Part shown: positions 26,200 to 34,944 of the stretch, in pieces
How positions within the stretch are numbered: the first letter of the stretch is position 1
How the letters are laid out: each line of letters begins with the position of its first letter
IMG/VR virus record: IMGVR_UViG_3300010373_000009
Location: 1 to 63,032 of that record
DNA: 63,032 nucleotides
DNA from: a virus
Reading direction: 5' to 3' (one strand)
Translations under genes and position numbers: made by a program
The notes under the pieces: generated by a model
Told to the model about the DNA's origin: nothing
The model's input: the letters and a program-made list of their open reading frames with translations, nothing else
Databases searched by the model: none

Positions 26200-26580
26200 C
26201 TACTTGACTGTGAGAGTTGCCGGAGGGTTTGGCGTACCGAAGCTCTTGCAAGCCTCGTTCGATTTTGCCGACTCTATTCCATTAACCACAGCGGTAATCT
26301 TACCGCATACCGTCTCGCCATCCGTATAGCCCGAGGTCGTAACGGTCAGCGCCGTTACGCCGGTCTGTACCGGTGTGCTCGATTCGCTGCCGGGACCTCC
26401 AGAGCCAACGTAGAGATTGTATGTAATAGACGACGTGCTCGGGATCGCGGTACCGTCTGTAAAGGTAGTCGGCGCCCCCCACGCCCAGGTACTGGTATTC
26501 GTGCTCGCTGTCTGTGCGAGCGCAACCGCGGAAAGTACCGCGATGGCCGTTGCGGCTAGGATGCCGATAAGATTCTTCAT
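26200..26580 (-). CDS. Exported Fn3-like protein
   Basis: 126 residues with a signal peptide (MKNLIGILAATAIAVLSAVA, cleavage after ALA at about 22). The mature part, with TTFTDGTAIPSTSSITYNLY and two Cys (VCGKI, EACKS), looks like one Fn3/Ig-like domain. It is a paralogue of the product at 55427-55939: both have a W-x-x-P-x-x-F-(D/N)-G-T-x-I-P motif after the signal peptide and end in a L-T-V-K tail. Probably secreted or periplasmic. Confidence 0.7.
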   Translation of the reverse strand: MKNLIGILAATAIAVLSAVALAQTASTNTSTWAWGAPTTFTDGTAIPSTSSITYNLYVGSGGPGSESSTPVQTGVTALTVTTSGYTDGETVCGKITAVVNGIESAKSNEACKSFGTPNPPATLTVK

Positions 26581-26789
26581 ACGACGATTGCTCCTATGTG
26601 TTTCAGTGCCCAGAACGACGCCTCTTCCGCCTTAGTTATCGCGAGAGAAAGTTCACGCGAGTTACCGAGACGGCGGAGACAAGAGATTAGATTATCGGTC
26701 AGCTCCGCGACCTCCGCGGCCTGGAGCTGTTGTTCGATCGAGAGCGGCTTATCCTTATTGCGTCCCGACTCATCGCGTTCGATTTTCAC
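26577..26789 (-). CDS. Acb2/Tad1-hairpin-like small protein (anti-CBASS candidate)
   Basis: 70 residues from GTG 26789, which overlaps the portal-side junction by GTGA. Two helices are expected. The second holds R-E-L-S-L-A-I-T-K-A-E-E-A-S-F-W-A (about 45-61), which resembles the helical hairpin of Acb2, a phage protein that sponges cyclic oligonucleotides to block CBASS. The family is small and diverged, so the assignment is tentative; position next to structural genes is common for it. Confidence 0.55.
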   Translation of the reverse strand: MKIERDESGRNKDKPLSIEQQLQAAEVAELTDNLISCLRRLGNSRELSLAITKAEEASFWALKHIGAIVV

Positions 26790-29392
26790 TTGCTACCTCC
26801 GAAGGCGCCGGCGCCCGGACCGGAATGGCCTTCGAGGCCGGTACCTGTCGAGATGTTCGTTGACCGTCCCTCTTCGATCTTTGCCGCCGCGATCTCCAGA
26901 GCGGTAGAGTTATCATCCTGGTTGATCTGCTGACGCGCGGCGATCTCCGCTTGCGTTCTCTGGTTTTGTCCCTGCTCTTGCAGGATCGTCTGGTGAAGCT
27001 CCGTCTGCTGCTGAGACTGTGAAATAGCCTGCTTGGTCTGATTCTCCTGCTGACTCTGCTGCGTCTGCGCTTGGGTCTTCTGCGCATCCGAACTCGCCTT
27101 GATCTGTGCCGTCTGCAACGCCGCGTGTGCGGGGTCCATCGGAGCCGGAGGCGCGAACTGCTGCAAGACCTGCTGTGCCTGCTGGATAACCGGAGGTAGC
27201 TGTTGCAGAGCGCGCATGGCCGTCTTGACCGCTACCGAGGACGCCGCAGCAAGTGTCTGGTCCATCTCTCTCTGGACTTCCTCGTCCGGCATGCCGGCAA
27301 GCTTTCCGATGTCCGTTCCAGCCATCCGCGAAGTTGTCGACTCGATAAACGAGACGTACCAGTAAACTATATGTTCCTTTAGGTGCTGGAGCATCTTCGG
27401 GATAAACGTCGGGGCGATGATCGAAAGGAAACCGAAATACGGGCTCGTAAGGAAGTCGAGGTGGACCTGAATATGCGCGAGATGGTCCTGCTGAGGGAAT
27501 GCGACGATAGGCTGACCGAGGGTCGCGGCGACGTTCTCGTTAACGGCATTGAGTTGCTTCGGTTCCGGTCGTGGCAGCAGCAGGTCTGTTGCGTTCGGGA
27601 GCTTCGAGCGCTCCAGGATCAGCTCTTCGACTTTGCGTAGATCGTAGAGCTGAGGCAATAGCTGAGCGCGCTGCGCAACTACCTGAATTTGGGCAAATCT
27701 CTGAACATCGGAGAAGACCTGCGGATCGGAGACCGGTATAACATCGGTCGGTCCCTCGTAATCCGAATGGTAAGCGAGCATTTCGCCGGTATCATCGAGA
27801 ATCTCATTATCCGTAATGTAGAGTCGATTGATACGATGCAGGACGCCGATTAGCCGGTCCATCGCCGAGTGCAACCGACCGTGAATGGCGGAGAGCACCT
27901 TTAGGCCCTGCTCTATCAGAGCGAGGGTTGTGCCTACTGGCATATCCGGACGGCCGTCCTCTTGCAAGTTCTCGAATGTCGTGCGGACAAGAGCCTCGCC
28001 CTGCTCGGTTAGGAAGCCGAGAAGCTCAAAGAGCATTGTCGACGGCGGGTTAAACGGAATCGGCATCATCAGCTTGCGGATGTCCGCATCGCCGGTCACA
28101 CTCCCCTCGATCTCCGTAACCTGACAGACGTTCAGGTCGAGGGTCTGGCCCGCCGCATTCGCGCCTTTTAGGCGCAACAGAGTTGGCAGGTTATTGACAT
28201 GCGCGGAATCGAGCAGCGCCCGCAGTGCCCCACTCGCCGATCCGGCAAGCGAGCCGGCGAGATGGATTAAGCCTACCGACTGCGCACCACGCCAGGGGAT
28301 AAACTCGAAGTCTACCATCCAGCACATGTTCGAACATTCCTTGTCCCCCTCTTCCCAATTGCGAATCAGGCGAACGATCTTGCGCGCATTCGGATCAATC
28401 TCGATCAGGTACGGCTTCGGCCCCTCCTCCGAGGGATCATTATTCGAAGTGTGCGAGAGTTCACCGGCAACTCGTATGTCCTCGTCATCGGTATTCTCGA
28501 TCTCTGCGAGAGCTTCGATAACGTAGATGATGCGAAGCCCATCCTCATTCTGGGGGGTTGGGTCCTTCCCCTCCACTTTGTCGGCAGCCTCCTTTGCCCC
28601 AGTCCTCTCTGGTTTCTGGGGAGGTGGCGTGCTATCGATCTTGCGGTAGTAACCCGACCGAACACGTGACTCGAACTCGGCTTGAGTGATGCGTTCGACG
28701 TAAGTGCGGCGCTCAGCGCTGTAAAAGTCACCCGCTGCCTCAGGGATGTAGACATCGTCAAGCGGGACGAAAGTTGGAACAGGACGACGTTTAGTAGAGT
28801 CATAGACGAGTCTCATGTACTGGCTGCCGCCGAGAGGCTGCTGAGATAACAGCTTCTCCAGTTGCGAGCGGAACTCCGGCATCTGAGTCCGGAATTGCCA
28901 GTTCATGTGCGCTACTTTCCGCTTCGCCTTCTCCGTTCGCCCGGGCGTGACCGTACCGACGATATCATCGCGAACGACACCGGTCGGAGGCATCAGCTCG
29001 CCGATCGTATGCGACTGATAGTAGACCGTCGCTTTTGTTAGCATCGGGTGGACGGCGGTCGAAGCGCCGACGAACGCCTCGCCCCCTGGGGCCTCGTCGC
29101 CTAGCCCCGTGCGTTTGATTCCCTCTTCGTACTTCTTATCACGCTCGGCGCGAGCCTGCTTATCCGCATCGATGCGCCGCAGGAGCTCGGTACAGAGCTT
29201 GTCGAGGTCTTCCTCGGGGATCGTCTCGGCGAGGTTGTCATAGAAGTCCTCTTCGCCGGGCGCCTCGTCGTCGGATTCCTCATCCTCCATCTGAACGATC
29301 GCTCCTCCGTCATCTGTATCAGTTACAGGCGAGTCGTCCTCGTCGTAATTCTCGATCGTATCCGCACCGACATCATCAGCATTAGCGGCCAT
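26786..29392 (-). CDS. Portal protein
   Basis: 868 residues from ATG 29392, which has GGAG 6 nt upstream; an ATG 12 nt earlier lacks a site. After an acidic leader (1-65), residues about 95-330 follow the podoviral/P22-like portal pattern: AVHPMLTKATVYYQSHTIGE, then VRDDIVGTVTPGRTEKAKRK, and PVPTFVPLDDVYIPEAAG. The last 130 residues are a Gln-rich coiled coil (QTQQSQQENQTKQAISQSQQ), like the barrel domain of long portals. It lies between terminase and scaffold as expected. Confidence 0.85.
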   Translation of the reverse strand: MAANADDVGADTIENYDEDDSPVTDTDDGGAIVQMEDEESDDEAPGEEDFYDNLAETIPEEDLDKLCTELLRRIDADKQARAERDKKYEEGIKRTGLGDEAPGGEAFVGASTAVHPMLTKATVYYQSHTIGELMPPTGVVRDDIVGTVTPGRTEKAKRKVAHMNWQFRTQMPEFRSQLEKLLSQQPLGGSQYMRLVYDSTKRRPVPTFVPLDDVYIPEAAGDFYSAERRTYVERITQAEFESRVRSGYYRKIDSTPPPQKPERTGAKEAADKVEGKDPTPQNEDGLRIIYVIEALAEIENTDDEDIRVAGELSHTSNNDPSEEGPKPYLIEIDPNARKIVRLIRNWEEGDKECSNMCWMVDFEFIPWRGAQSVGLIHLAGSLAGSASGALRALLDSAHVNNLPTLLRLKGANAAGQTLDLNVCQVTEIEGSVTGDADIRKLMMPIPFNPPSTMLFELLGFLTEQGEALVRTTFENLQEDGRPDMPVGTTLALIEQGLKVLSAIHGRLHSAMDRLIGVLHRINRLYITDNEILDDTGEMLAYHSDYEGPTDVIPVSDPQVFSDVQRFAQIQVVAQRAQLLPQLYDLRKVEELILERSKLPNATDLLLPRPEPKQLNAVNENVAATLGQPIVAFPQQDHLAHIQVHLDFLTSPYFGFLSIIAPTFIPKMLQHLKEHIVYWYVSFIESTTSRMAGTDIGKLAGMPDEEVQREMDQTLAAASSVAVKTAMRALQQLPPVIQQAQQVLQQFAPPAPMDPAHAALQTAQIKASSDAQKTQAQTQQSQQENQTKQAISQSQQQTELHQTILQEQGQNQRTQAEIAARQQINQDDNSTALEIAAAKIEEGRSTNISTGTGLEGHSGPGAGAFGGSK

Positions 29393-29735
29393 GCTTTTCT
29401 CCATAGAGCAGAGTTAGCCAACGCGAAAGCAACACTTCGGCCTGACCGCGATTAAACGCATACTCGCCTAGTCGGTAGATATCGTCCTTCGGCAAGTGCT
29501 CGACGGCGATATGGTGATGCGATCCGTTCCCGGCGTCGGTAAAACCAATCGTCTGCATCGGGACGAGGTTCCGAGTCGAGTTAAGGGTAACGAATACCAC
29601 TCTTCCATCAGGCAACTTGATGGCCACTTTAACCTCAGGCACGGTTGCGTCTCCGAGACTTCCTCGCAACAGCGTTCCTGGCTCGTGTTCGACGGCGCAG
29701 GTTAGCGAAGGCCCGAGTTTCAAACATTGCGACAT
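29382..29735 (-). CDS. Hypothetical protein upstream of the portal
   Basis: 117 residues from ATG 29735 (MSQCLKLGPSL), which shares a base with the preceding TAA (TAATG). It ends 11 nt inside the portal gene. Beta-rich N-half (PEVKVAIKLPDGRVVFVTLN), then EHLPKDDIYRLGEYAFNRGQ. Not recognised. Confidence 0.65.
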   Translation of the reverse strand: MSQCLKLGPSLTCAVEHEPGTLLRGSLGDATVPEVKVAIKLPDGRVVFVTLNSTRNLVPMQTIGFTDAGNGSHHHIAVEHLPKDDIYRLGEYAFNRGQAEVLLSRWLTLLYGEKHGR

Positions 29736-29935
29736 TAGGATGGTACCCCTTTGCCGGCTGTCTCTTCCCATTGACGTCTGAATTCTTTCTGTGCATAGGC
29801 ATGTCGAATCTCCGATCGGACGAGATAGTCAAGGAATCGGCGCCTCTGATCTACGGTAGGCCCAGGCGGGTAAGTCACCTCGATATAAGGTGATGGACCT
29901 TTGCCTGTGTAACGAAAATGTTCTCTAGCCGTCAT
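29735..29935 (-). CDS. Small basic hypothetical protein
   Basis: 66 residues (MTAREHFRYTGKGPS...). The ATG lies inside the end of the large terminase gene (11 nt overlap). Helical, charged C-terminal half. Translationally coupled to its neighbours; function unknown. Confidence 0.6.
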   Translation of the reverse strand: MTAREHFRYTGKGPSPYIEVTYPPGPTVDQRRRFLDYLVRSEIRHAYAQKEFRRQWEETAGKGVPS

Positions 29936-31535
29936 ATGGGTTTCTGCGCCGCTCGGAGCGTAAGCGTTCGAGATGTTTATTAACCTGATCCTGCGGATTG
30001 ACCTTTGCGGTAAACCGGAACCCGAACCTATCCATCAGAAACCGAATCGCCTGTGTCCCTGTGTCGAGAAGATCGTCATGCTCTAGCGACCCCTCGCCGA
30101 CGTAGGAGCAGAACTGGGTAATGACCGGATCAGCCCAGCTCTTCGGCGTCCCCTCCCTACCCTTACGCTCCGACTCTAGTGCCCATACCCTACGCGCTGC
30201 GAAGCATGGGGATGCGGCATGCAGCCGGGACAGCTTATCCATCGCGCCCGGATTATAGCTCTCGGTAAGGATGTTCTCTACTGCGAGCATCTGGCGTAGG
30301 GAAATGCCTGATCCTTTCTCTTCGATCAGTAAGATATCAGCCTTCCGTCCCTGGTGAGAGGCTCTCTGGTGTTTCGGTATAACTACGGGGCGAAGGATCG
30401 GCTCGTCAGCGTCTCCGTAAGTGTAGTGTCGCTCGGTCCGGACGCGCGAGATCAGCGCCGGGAAGCCTAGATGCTCTTCCCAAGCATCGAGGAGCATCAC
30501 GTTATCTACTCTGTTATGTTCGAAGAGTCCCCAGACAGTGCAGGCTGTCGGGTCGCCGGTCTGTTCTTTCTTATCCCAAGTCTTTTCCGTGAACGCAGTA
30601 TCGAGCGAGTAGACGATAAAACGAAACTTTGGAAGAGACTTTCCCGCAGGCCAGAGCCGCCACTGCGATCGCTTGATAAATCCCGACTCCTCGGGGTCGA
30701 GGACTTCTCCCCACAGTTCTTGGCGTCCGATCGATGTGCCTTCGTACTTCGCAACGTTTTCATAGAAGGTCGTCGGCAGGTTATCCCGGTTTTCATACGT
30801 ACTACCTGTTATAACGATCGATCGTGGCAGCTTAACGAGTGTGCGGACGAAGGGCTTTGGCTTCGGCGTACCGGTCCAGAATAACTGGGGGTGGGGGCCG
30901 AGGCGCATGCCCATTATCAGGTTATCCCAAGCCTTCTCGGGATACCTCCACGATGCTACCTCGTCGCACCAGGCGCCCCAGCTCTGCGGGCCGCGCAAGC
31001 GCTCCGGCGTATCGGCCGAAAATCCGATTATCTGGGAGGGTTCCGATCCCGTATCAAGCTCGATCATCGGGTACGGAGATATCTTCTTCTGCCGTATCAA
31101 GTTAGTTGGGATGATCGAATAGAACTTCCCTTTCGGCCCGATCGTCCCGTGTCGATCCTCGTATGAGCCGTGGAGCCCCGTCGGCCCGTAGAAGCAGACT
31201 TTGATTAGATCCTCGTGAGTGGGAGCGATCACGAACCAAATAGAGCCAGGGTTATTCCAGGCTCTGCGCCAAATCCAGTTCGCGGCACAGAGTGTCTTGC
31301 CGAACCCACGACCCGACTTAACACCATAGAAGTCCCACGATAGATCGTCGGGCGGGAGCTGCTTCGCGCGGGCGAGCCTCTTCCACCTTAGCGCCGAGGC
31401 GAGCGCCGAGAGATCGTTTAGGGAGAGTGACTCTAACTTCTCGCGGTCAATTTGGACGGATGGCGATGTCGTCCGGGAGTGGAGCGTATTCCCAGACGGC
31501 GCGAGCGAAGTCGAGGTCTTCGAAGCCTTGGTCAC
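29925..31535 (-). CDS. terL: Terminase large subunit
   Basis: 536 residues, starting with GTG at 31535. ATPase motifs: Walker A SGRGFGKT (74-81), Walker B with D191-E192 (GAWCDEVASW), and coupling motif WTGTPKP (220-226). Nuclease acidic residues: D312 (VYSLDTAF), E405/E406 (LLIEEKGSG) and D487-D491 (HDDLLD). It pumps DNA into the prohead at the portal and cuts it. The start lies 89 nt inside the previous small gene, which is long for an overlap, but no in-frame start was seen between it and the motor domain. Confidence 0.92.
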   Translation of the reverse strand: MTKASKTSTSLAPSGNTLHSRTTSPSVQIDREKLESLSLNDLSALASALRWKRLARAKQLPPDDLSWDFYGVKSGRGFGKTLCAANWIWRRAWNNPGSIWFVIAPTHEDLIKVCFYGPTGLHGSYEDRHGTIGPKGKFYSIIPTNLIRQKKISPYPMIELDTGSEPSQIIGFSADTPERLRGPQSWGAWCDEVASWRYPEKAWDNLIMGMRLGPHPQLFWTGTPKPKPFVRTLVKLPRSIVITGSTYENRDNLPTTFYENVAKYEGTSIGRQELWGEVLDPEESGFIKRSQWRLWPAGKSLPKFRFIVYSLDTAFTEKTWDKKEQTGDPTACTVWGLFEHNRVDNVMLLDAWEEHLGFPALISRVRTERHYTYGDADEPILRPVVIPKHQRASHQGRKADILLIEEKGSGISLRQMLAVENILTESYNPGAMDKLSRLHAASPCFAARRVWALESERKGREGTPKSWADPVITQFCSYVGEGSLEHDDLLDTGTQAIRFLMDRFGFRFTAKVNPQDQVNKHLERLRSERRRNPYDG

Positions 31536-31767
31536 GGAACGCCTGCCGTGTTAGTTCGCAAGTCTCGGGATCGAGCACCGTTGTCGGATGCCCGATCTCG
31601 CGCGCATGTGGCTCGCAGAGATAGAGAAAGATGCTTATACGCGCGATCTGGTGTGGCTTGCCGCACTCGGCACAGACCGGACTCGGAGCGATGATTGTCA
31701 TATCGATCCGTGCGAGGCATTCGCAGCCGATGCGGTCGCAGGTAGCAGCGTGGGGGTCTTTGTACAT
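31447..31767 (-). CDS. Small zinc-binding-like protein upstream of TerL
   Basis: 106 residues. Cys/His pairs C-D-R-I-G-C-E-C (10-17) and C-A-E-C-G-K-P-H (31-38) could bind zinc. It overlaps the terL start by 89 nt. An alternative frame over the same region was judged less likely. Small zinc proteins are frequent in this part of the genome. Confidence 0.5.
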   Translation of the reverse strand: MYKDPHAATCDRIGCECLARIDMTIIAPSPVCAECGKPHQIARISIFLYLCEPHAREIGHPTTVLDPETCELTRQAFRDQGFEDLDFARAVWEYAPLPDDIAIRPN

Positions 31768-31936
31768 TCGAGGTCTCGCGAGTGCGAGGGGGCGCGGACG
31801 CTCGAGGATTTACGTCAGCGCCCCCTCTACCGTGCCGGACCGGGGGAGCGGTCGAGAGGCCGGGAGAGAGTAGCTTACTGTTTTCTTGGCAGCAACTTTT
31901 CACGGCTTCGTACCAACAGCCAAACCTCTCGGGCCT
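31768..31936 (-). other. Short gap upstream of the zinc-binding gene
   Basis: About 170 nt with no convincing gene on either strand. It contains an AT-richer stretch near 31875-31905 that could hold a minus-strand promoter, but no clear -35/-10 pair was seen. Confidence 0.3.
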
Positions 31937-32545
31937 TTACTGGGTTGATCCTGCGGACGTGCCGCCACGCTTTCGCGCGGAGTTTCCTTTCTTGCGCGAC
32001 GAGCCAGTCATCTCTTTCTCCGGTGTAACGCATGGCTGGTAAGCGATCTTATAGTTATCGACGAGCTGTTGCAAAAGACCAAGCATGCGCTCCCAGTTAT
32101 CAGACGCCGGCTCTCTTGATAGCGTCATCATCGGGTTAGCGTCCTTCTCTGCTAGCTCTAACACCGCCCCAGTTAACATCTCGACACGGGTCGCGATCTT
32201 CTCTAGTGCAGCGGCGATCCGCTCGGCGACTTCCTCATACGCCGGTGTTAGCTTCGGAATGTCTGCCCCGTTAGGCTTGACAGCCGCGTTTCCTGCGGGC
32301 GGTTTCGGCTTGTCATCGTAGACGGCGCGACGGGTCGCGAGGTCCCAGCGGTCGGCAATCTCCTCCTCTGTGCGGTTAACCGGCACATACGCCGGCCCCT
32401 TCGGCTGCGGTCTACACGCCGGACAAGGGACACTACACCATTGCATCTTAACACCGGGCCTTGCACCGTCATGCGTGCCGTGTCCGGCGACGCGCAGCCC
32501 GGGAACTAAGCCATTGCGGCATTCTGGGTTGATACAATTAGCCAT
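31937..32545 (-). CDS. Zinc-finger-containing hypothetical protein
   Basis: 202 residues from ATG 32545, 1 nt after the TAA of the previous gene. The N-terminus carries C-I-N-P-E-C (4-9) and C-S-V-P-C-P-A-C near 36-43, the two halves of a treble-clef or zinc-ribbon type finger. A long helical middle (PAYEEVAERIAAALEKIATR) and a basic tail (SRKKGNSARKRGGT) follow. Possibly a nucleic-acid-binding protein; not identified. Confidence 0.6.
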   Translation of the reverse strand: MANCINPECRNGLVPGLRVAGHGTHDGARPGVKMQWCSVPCPACRPQPKGPAYVPVNRTEEEIADRWDLATRRAVYDDKPKPPAGNAAVKPNGADIPKLTPAYEEVAERIAAALEKIATRVEMLTGAVLELAEKDANPMMTLSREPASDNWERMLGLLQQLVDNYKIAYQPCVTPEKEMTGSSRKKGNSARKRGGTSAGSTQ

Positions 32546-32546
32546 T

Positions 32547-32690
32547 TTACGGACACTCCCCATTTCGAGTTAGAAACAAAGCGGCCTCGGCGCGAGTCGG
32601 CATACAAAGCTGATCGACCTCGCAGAGCCAAATCGCCCAAGCGTCTCGGATAAGCGCCCGCCAGTATATCTCTCTGAGGTTAATGTCCAT
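32547..32690 (-). CDS. Small hypothetical protein
   Basis: 47 residues from ATG 32690 (MDINLREIYWRALIRDAWAI), which overlaps the upstream TGA (TGATG). A longer frame starts further back, but this junction is the more natural start. Amphipathic helix with two Cys; function unknown. Confidence 0.55.
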   Translation of the reverse strand: MDINLREIYWRALIRDAWAIWLCEVDQLCMPTRAEAALFLTRNGECP

Positions 32691-33199
32691 CAGTCGATTC
32701 TCGGCACGGGAGCGCATTCGGTTTTGTGAGGCACACGGGACCAGTCGCAATCTGGGACTGCTACTCGCGTTCGAATATCGCAGAAGACCCAGCGACCGTT
32801 CTTGACGCGCTCCTCGCTAATGCGGGAGCCGGGAGCGAACCGCCAATATAACACCGGCTTGGCCCGTTCGAGGACACCACCGCACTTCTCGATATGCTCG
32901 CGATCGGGGAACTGACACCAGATCGTGTAGAAGGAACCCCAGAGCGCGGTGCGCAGGAGCCCTGGAGTATCCTGCTTGCCGTCGAGCTTCGCACGCCACA
33001 TCAGAGTAATGTAACGGTACGGCTCGTGTAGCTCCTCCCAAGCCTGCCTCTGTGCGGGTGTCATACGCATGCCGAGACGTTCGGGACTCGGCCGCGCGAA
33101 CGGGCCGTAATGACCCTCTCGACAATCGAACACCGATTCGATGCGTTCTAACAGATCGGCCATCGTCATCGGACTTAGATCGGCAAACTCTTTCTTCAT
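32690..33199 (-). CDS. Hypothetical protein
   Basis: 169 residues (MKKEFADLSPMTMADLLER...), with motifs VLYWRFAPGSRISEERVKNG and two Cys pairs near the C-terminus. Overlaps the next gene by 4 nt. No family recognised. It is part of the run of small genes between the small and large terminase. Confidence 0.6.
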   Translation of the reverse strand: MKKEFADLSPMTMADLLERIESVFDCREGHYGPFARPSPERLGMRMTPAQRQAWEELHEPYRYITLMWRAKLDGKQDTPGLLRTALWGSFYTIWCQFPDREHIEKCGGVLERAKPVLYWRFAPGSRISEERVKNGRWVFCDIRTRVAVPDCDWSRVPHKTECAPVPRID

Positions 33200-33378
33200 T
33201 CGAAGAACCTCAGGCGATCGTACTTAACAACGCGCGGGGTTAGTCCTAAACCATCGTCAACTAAGACTTTCCACTTGCGCGTATCGACTTCGCCAAATTG
33301 ATAGACGTGTAGGACTCGTGCATGAAAGATGCGGTCTTTATAGCCCTTGCTCTCGAATATCACCCGATCGCCGCGCAT
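33196..33378 (-). CDS. Small hypothetical protein, beta-rich
   Basis: About 60 residues if started at ATG 33378 (MRGDRVIFESKGYKDRIF); upstream starts in the same frame are also possible. The pattern VLHVYQFGEVDTRKWKVLVD suggests a small SH3-like beta barrel. The start overlaps the previous gene by 41 nt. Confidence 0.45.
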   Translation of the reverse strand: MRGDRVIFESKGYKDRIFHARVLHVYQFGEVDTRKWKVLVDDGLGLTPRVVKYDRLRFFE

Positions 33379-33535
33379 TATCAGGTTGTTGCTGCTGTAT
33401 CTTAATGGCATCGATGAGCTCTCGTAACAGTACATTCGTCTGGCGTAACTCTTCCCATAGTCCGGGACGCGATCTCGGCTCGTATAACATACGCGCCTCG
33501 TACTCGGAGAGGAAGGTTGTTAGATCGTCGCCCAC
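33338..33535 (-). CDS. Small hypothetical protein, helical
   Basis: 65 residues from a GTG start (33535), 3 nt after the stop of the small membrane peptide before it. Helical, acidic, with a Gln run (IQQQQPD) near the C-terminus. Function unknown. Confidence 0.5.
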   Translation of the reverse strand: MGDDLTTFLSEYEARMLYEPRSRPGLWEELRQTNVLLRELIDAIKIQQQQPDNARRSGDIREQGL

Positions 33536-33538
33536 CGC

Positions 33539-33640
33539 TTAGACATATCGGCCGGTTACCAGTACATAGAAAGAGTACAGCATCGCGCCGACGGAGATGA
33601 TCTCGCCGATCGTTACGGCGATCTCGGTATAACGTTTCAT
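33539..33640 (-). CDS. 33-residue membrane peptide
   Basis: Starts at ATG 33640, which overlaps the TGA of the basic protein before it (ATGA); the stop is TAA. The sequence begins MKRYTEIAVTIGEIISVG and continues with a hydrophobic helix ending YVLVTGRYV, so one transmembrane segment with a positive N-terminus. The tight coupling supports it as a real gene despite its size. Confidence 0.5.
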   Translation of the reverse strand: MKRYTEIAVTIGEIISVGAMLYSFYVLVTGRYV

Positions 33641-33810
33641 AGGCGCCTGCCGCCGTCACGCTTGCAGACATACTCATCGAGATGTCGTTCGTGTCGTGCT
33701 ATCGGGTCATACGCTTGACGACGTGCCGCATTAATCCTCTCGCGGTGTCGCTCCCGATACCGACGTGAGCGCTCTGCGGCTGCCCGTCGCTTCTGTTGCC
33801 TGCGAGTCAT
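33637..33810 (-). CDS. 57-residue Arg-rich protein
   Basis: Starts at ATG 33810 and overlaps the upstream stop (ATGA); its own TGA overlaps the next ATG. About 19 Arg in 57 residues (MTRRQQKRRAAAERSRRYRE...), with one Cys (EYVCKRDGG). The N-terminal region resembles the basic helix of small HNH-type or DNA-binding phage proteins, but no catalytic motif is present. Likely nucleic-acid-binding. Confidence 0.6.
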   Translation of the reverse strand: MTRRQQKRRAAAERSRRYRERHRERINAARRQAYDPIARHERHLDEYVCKRDGGRRL

Positions 33811-34193
33811 CGACCGGACTTCCCACGCTCATGCGCTTCGAGTTCGCGCAAGTCATTCGCCGCGTCACTAACACCGTGCCAGTCGCTTAGCGCGACCTTT
33901 GCCTGTAGGTATTCGATCAGCCGGCGCCGATGCTCCGCGTATGTTAGCGGTTGATTTATGGCCTCGCTCGGCTGCGGATGAAAGCTAACTTCGTCAGGCG
34001 TTGGGTGATAGTAATTCTTAACGCTCATCGTAGCGGTGTCGAAGTCGGCTGGTGCGTGTTCTTGCTGCTTGCGCGCCTGATCGGCGCTGCAAACTTCACA
34101 GAGCCCAGGTCCGCCGCACCGCGCTTTTACTCCGTCAGCACGTGGGTAAACGTGCCCGTGGCCGGTGTTAGACTGCTCATCGCTCGTTGTCAT
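33807..34193 (-). CDS. Hypothetical protein with Cys pair
   Basis: 128 residues. N-terminal part GHVYPRADGVKARCGGPGLC and then C-S-A-D suggests a small zinc site (C26, C32, C35). C-terminal half is helical (YAEHRRRLIEYLQAKVALSD). Overlaps the small terminase gene by 17 nt. Confidence 0.55.
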   Translation of the reverse strand: MTTSDEQSNTGHGHVYPRADGVKARCGGPGLCEVCSADQARKQQEHAPADFDTATMSVKNYYHPTPDEVSFHPQPSEAINQPLTYAEHRRRLIEYLQAKVALSDWHGVSDAANDLRELEAHERGKSGR

Positions 34194-34743
34194 CTTTGCG
34201 TTCTACCTCGTTATCTGGTTTCGGAGTAACAAGACTTAGGATCGAGTCTATCAACTCCTTTCGGACCGAATGCTCAAGCGTTACGGGCTTGTCTTTATCC
34301 CCTGCGACGGTCGCGCGCTCGCCCCACTCCTCGCGCTTGCGGTTATAGATCCAAGCCTTCTGCGCGGCTGTATCTGGGAGTCGCTGACGTTTGACTACTC
34401 TAACGATAGCGTCTTTGCCGGCGACCTGCTCTTCTTCATATTCGAAGCCAACGGCATTCTTATACATTGCGAAGAGAACATCACCATCAACCTTCAGTCG
34501 GCCTTTCTCTATCCATTCATCGAGCGAGGGATAAGCCTTTCGCCATTTCTCCATTGTGCCTTTCGGCACTCCGCATAACAGTTCCATCTCCGCATCGCTC
34601 GCGCCTTTCGCGGCTAACATGCGGACCAGATGCTCTTCGTTCGGGAGAAAAACGGCTGTCGACTTCGCACCGATTGGCATGCGACCCGCCGTATATGGAA
34701 TACGGATCTTTCTCTGGGGTTTCCGTGTCCGGCGAGCAGGCAT
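34177..34743 (-). CDS. terS: Terminase small subunit
   Basis: 188 residues, starting 9-10 nt after AGGAG. Helix-turn-helix at about 49-72 (ASDAEMELLCGVPKGTMEKW), then a helical oligomerisation segment (VDGDVLFAMYKNAVGFEYEE) and the phrase LPDTAAQKAWIYNRKREEWG typical of small terminases of this type. It recognises the packaging site and hands DNA to TerL. It is the first gene of the minus-strand block, next to the AT-rich control region. Confidence 0.8.
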   Translation of the reverse strand: MPARRTRKPQRKIRIPYTAGRMPIGAKSTAVFLPNEEHLVRMLAAKGASDAEMELLCGVPKGTMEKWRKAYPSLDEWIEKGRLKVDGDVLFAMYKNAVGFEYEEEQVAGKDAIVRVVKRQRLPDTAAQKAWIYNRKREEWGERATVAGDKDKPVTLEHSVRKELIDSILSLVTPKPDNEVERKDDNER

Positions 34744-34944
34744 GAAAACTAACTCCTAACTGGAATTGGAGTGCCCGCTCGGTCGTTCCCGATCGCCTAC
34801 TATGCGCTGTGCCTTCGGCGAGCTTACACGGGCACGGTCGCACTCTAGCGCCGTCTCGCCGCGTAATGCAACAAGTCAGTACACATCCCCTACGGTACTG
34901 TCCCTTCCGGTATAGACCTTCTCTGGGTGTTCGATCACGGTCAA

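Noticed and set aside
31532-31903. 123-codon minus-strand frame overlapping the 31447-31767 gene and terL start
   Set aside because: Arg/Pro-rich with no domain; the 31447 frame has a zinc-like Cys pattern and better coupling to terL.
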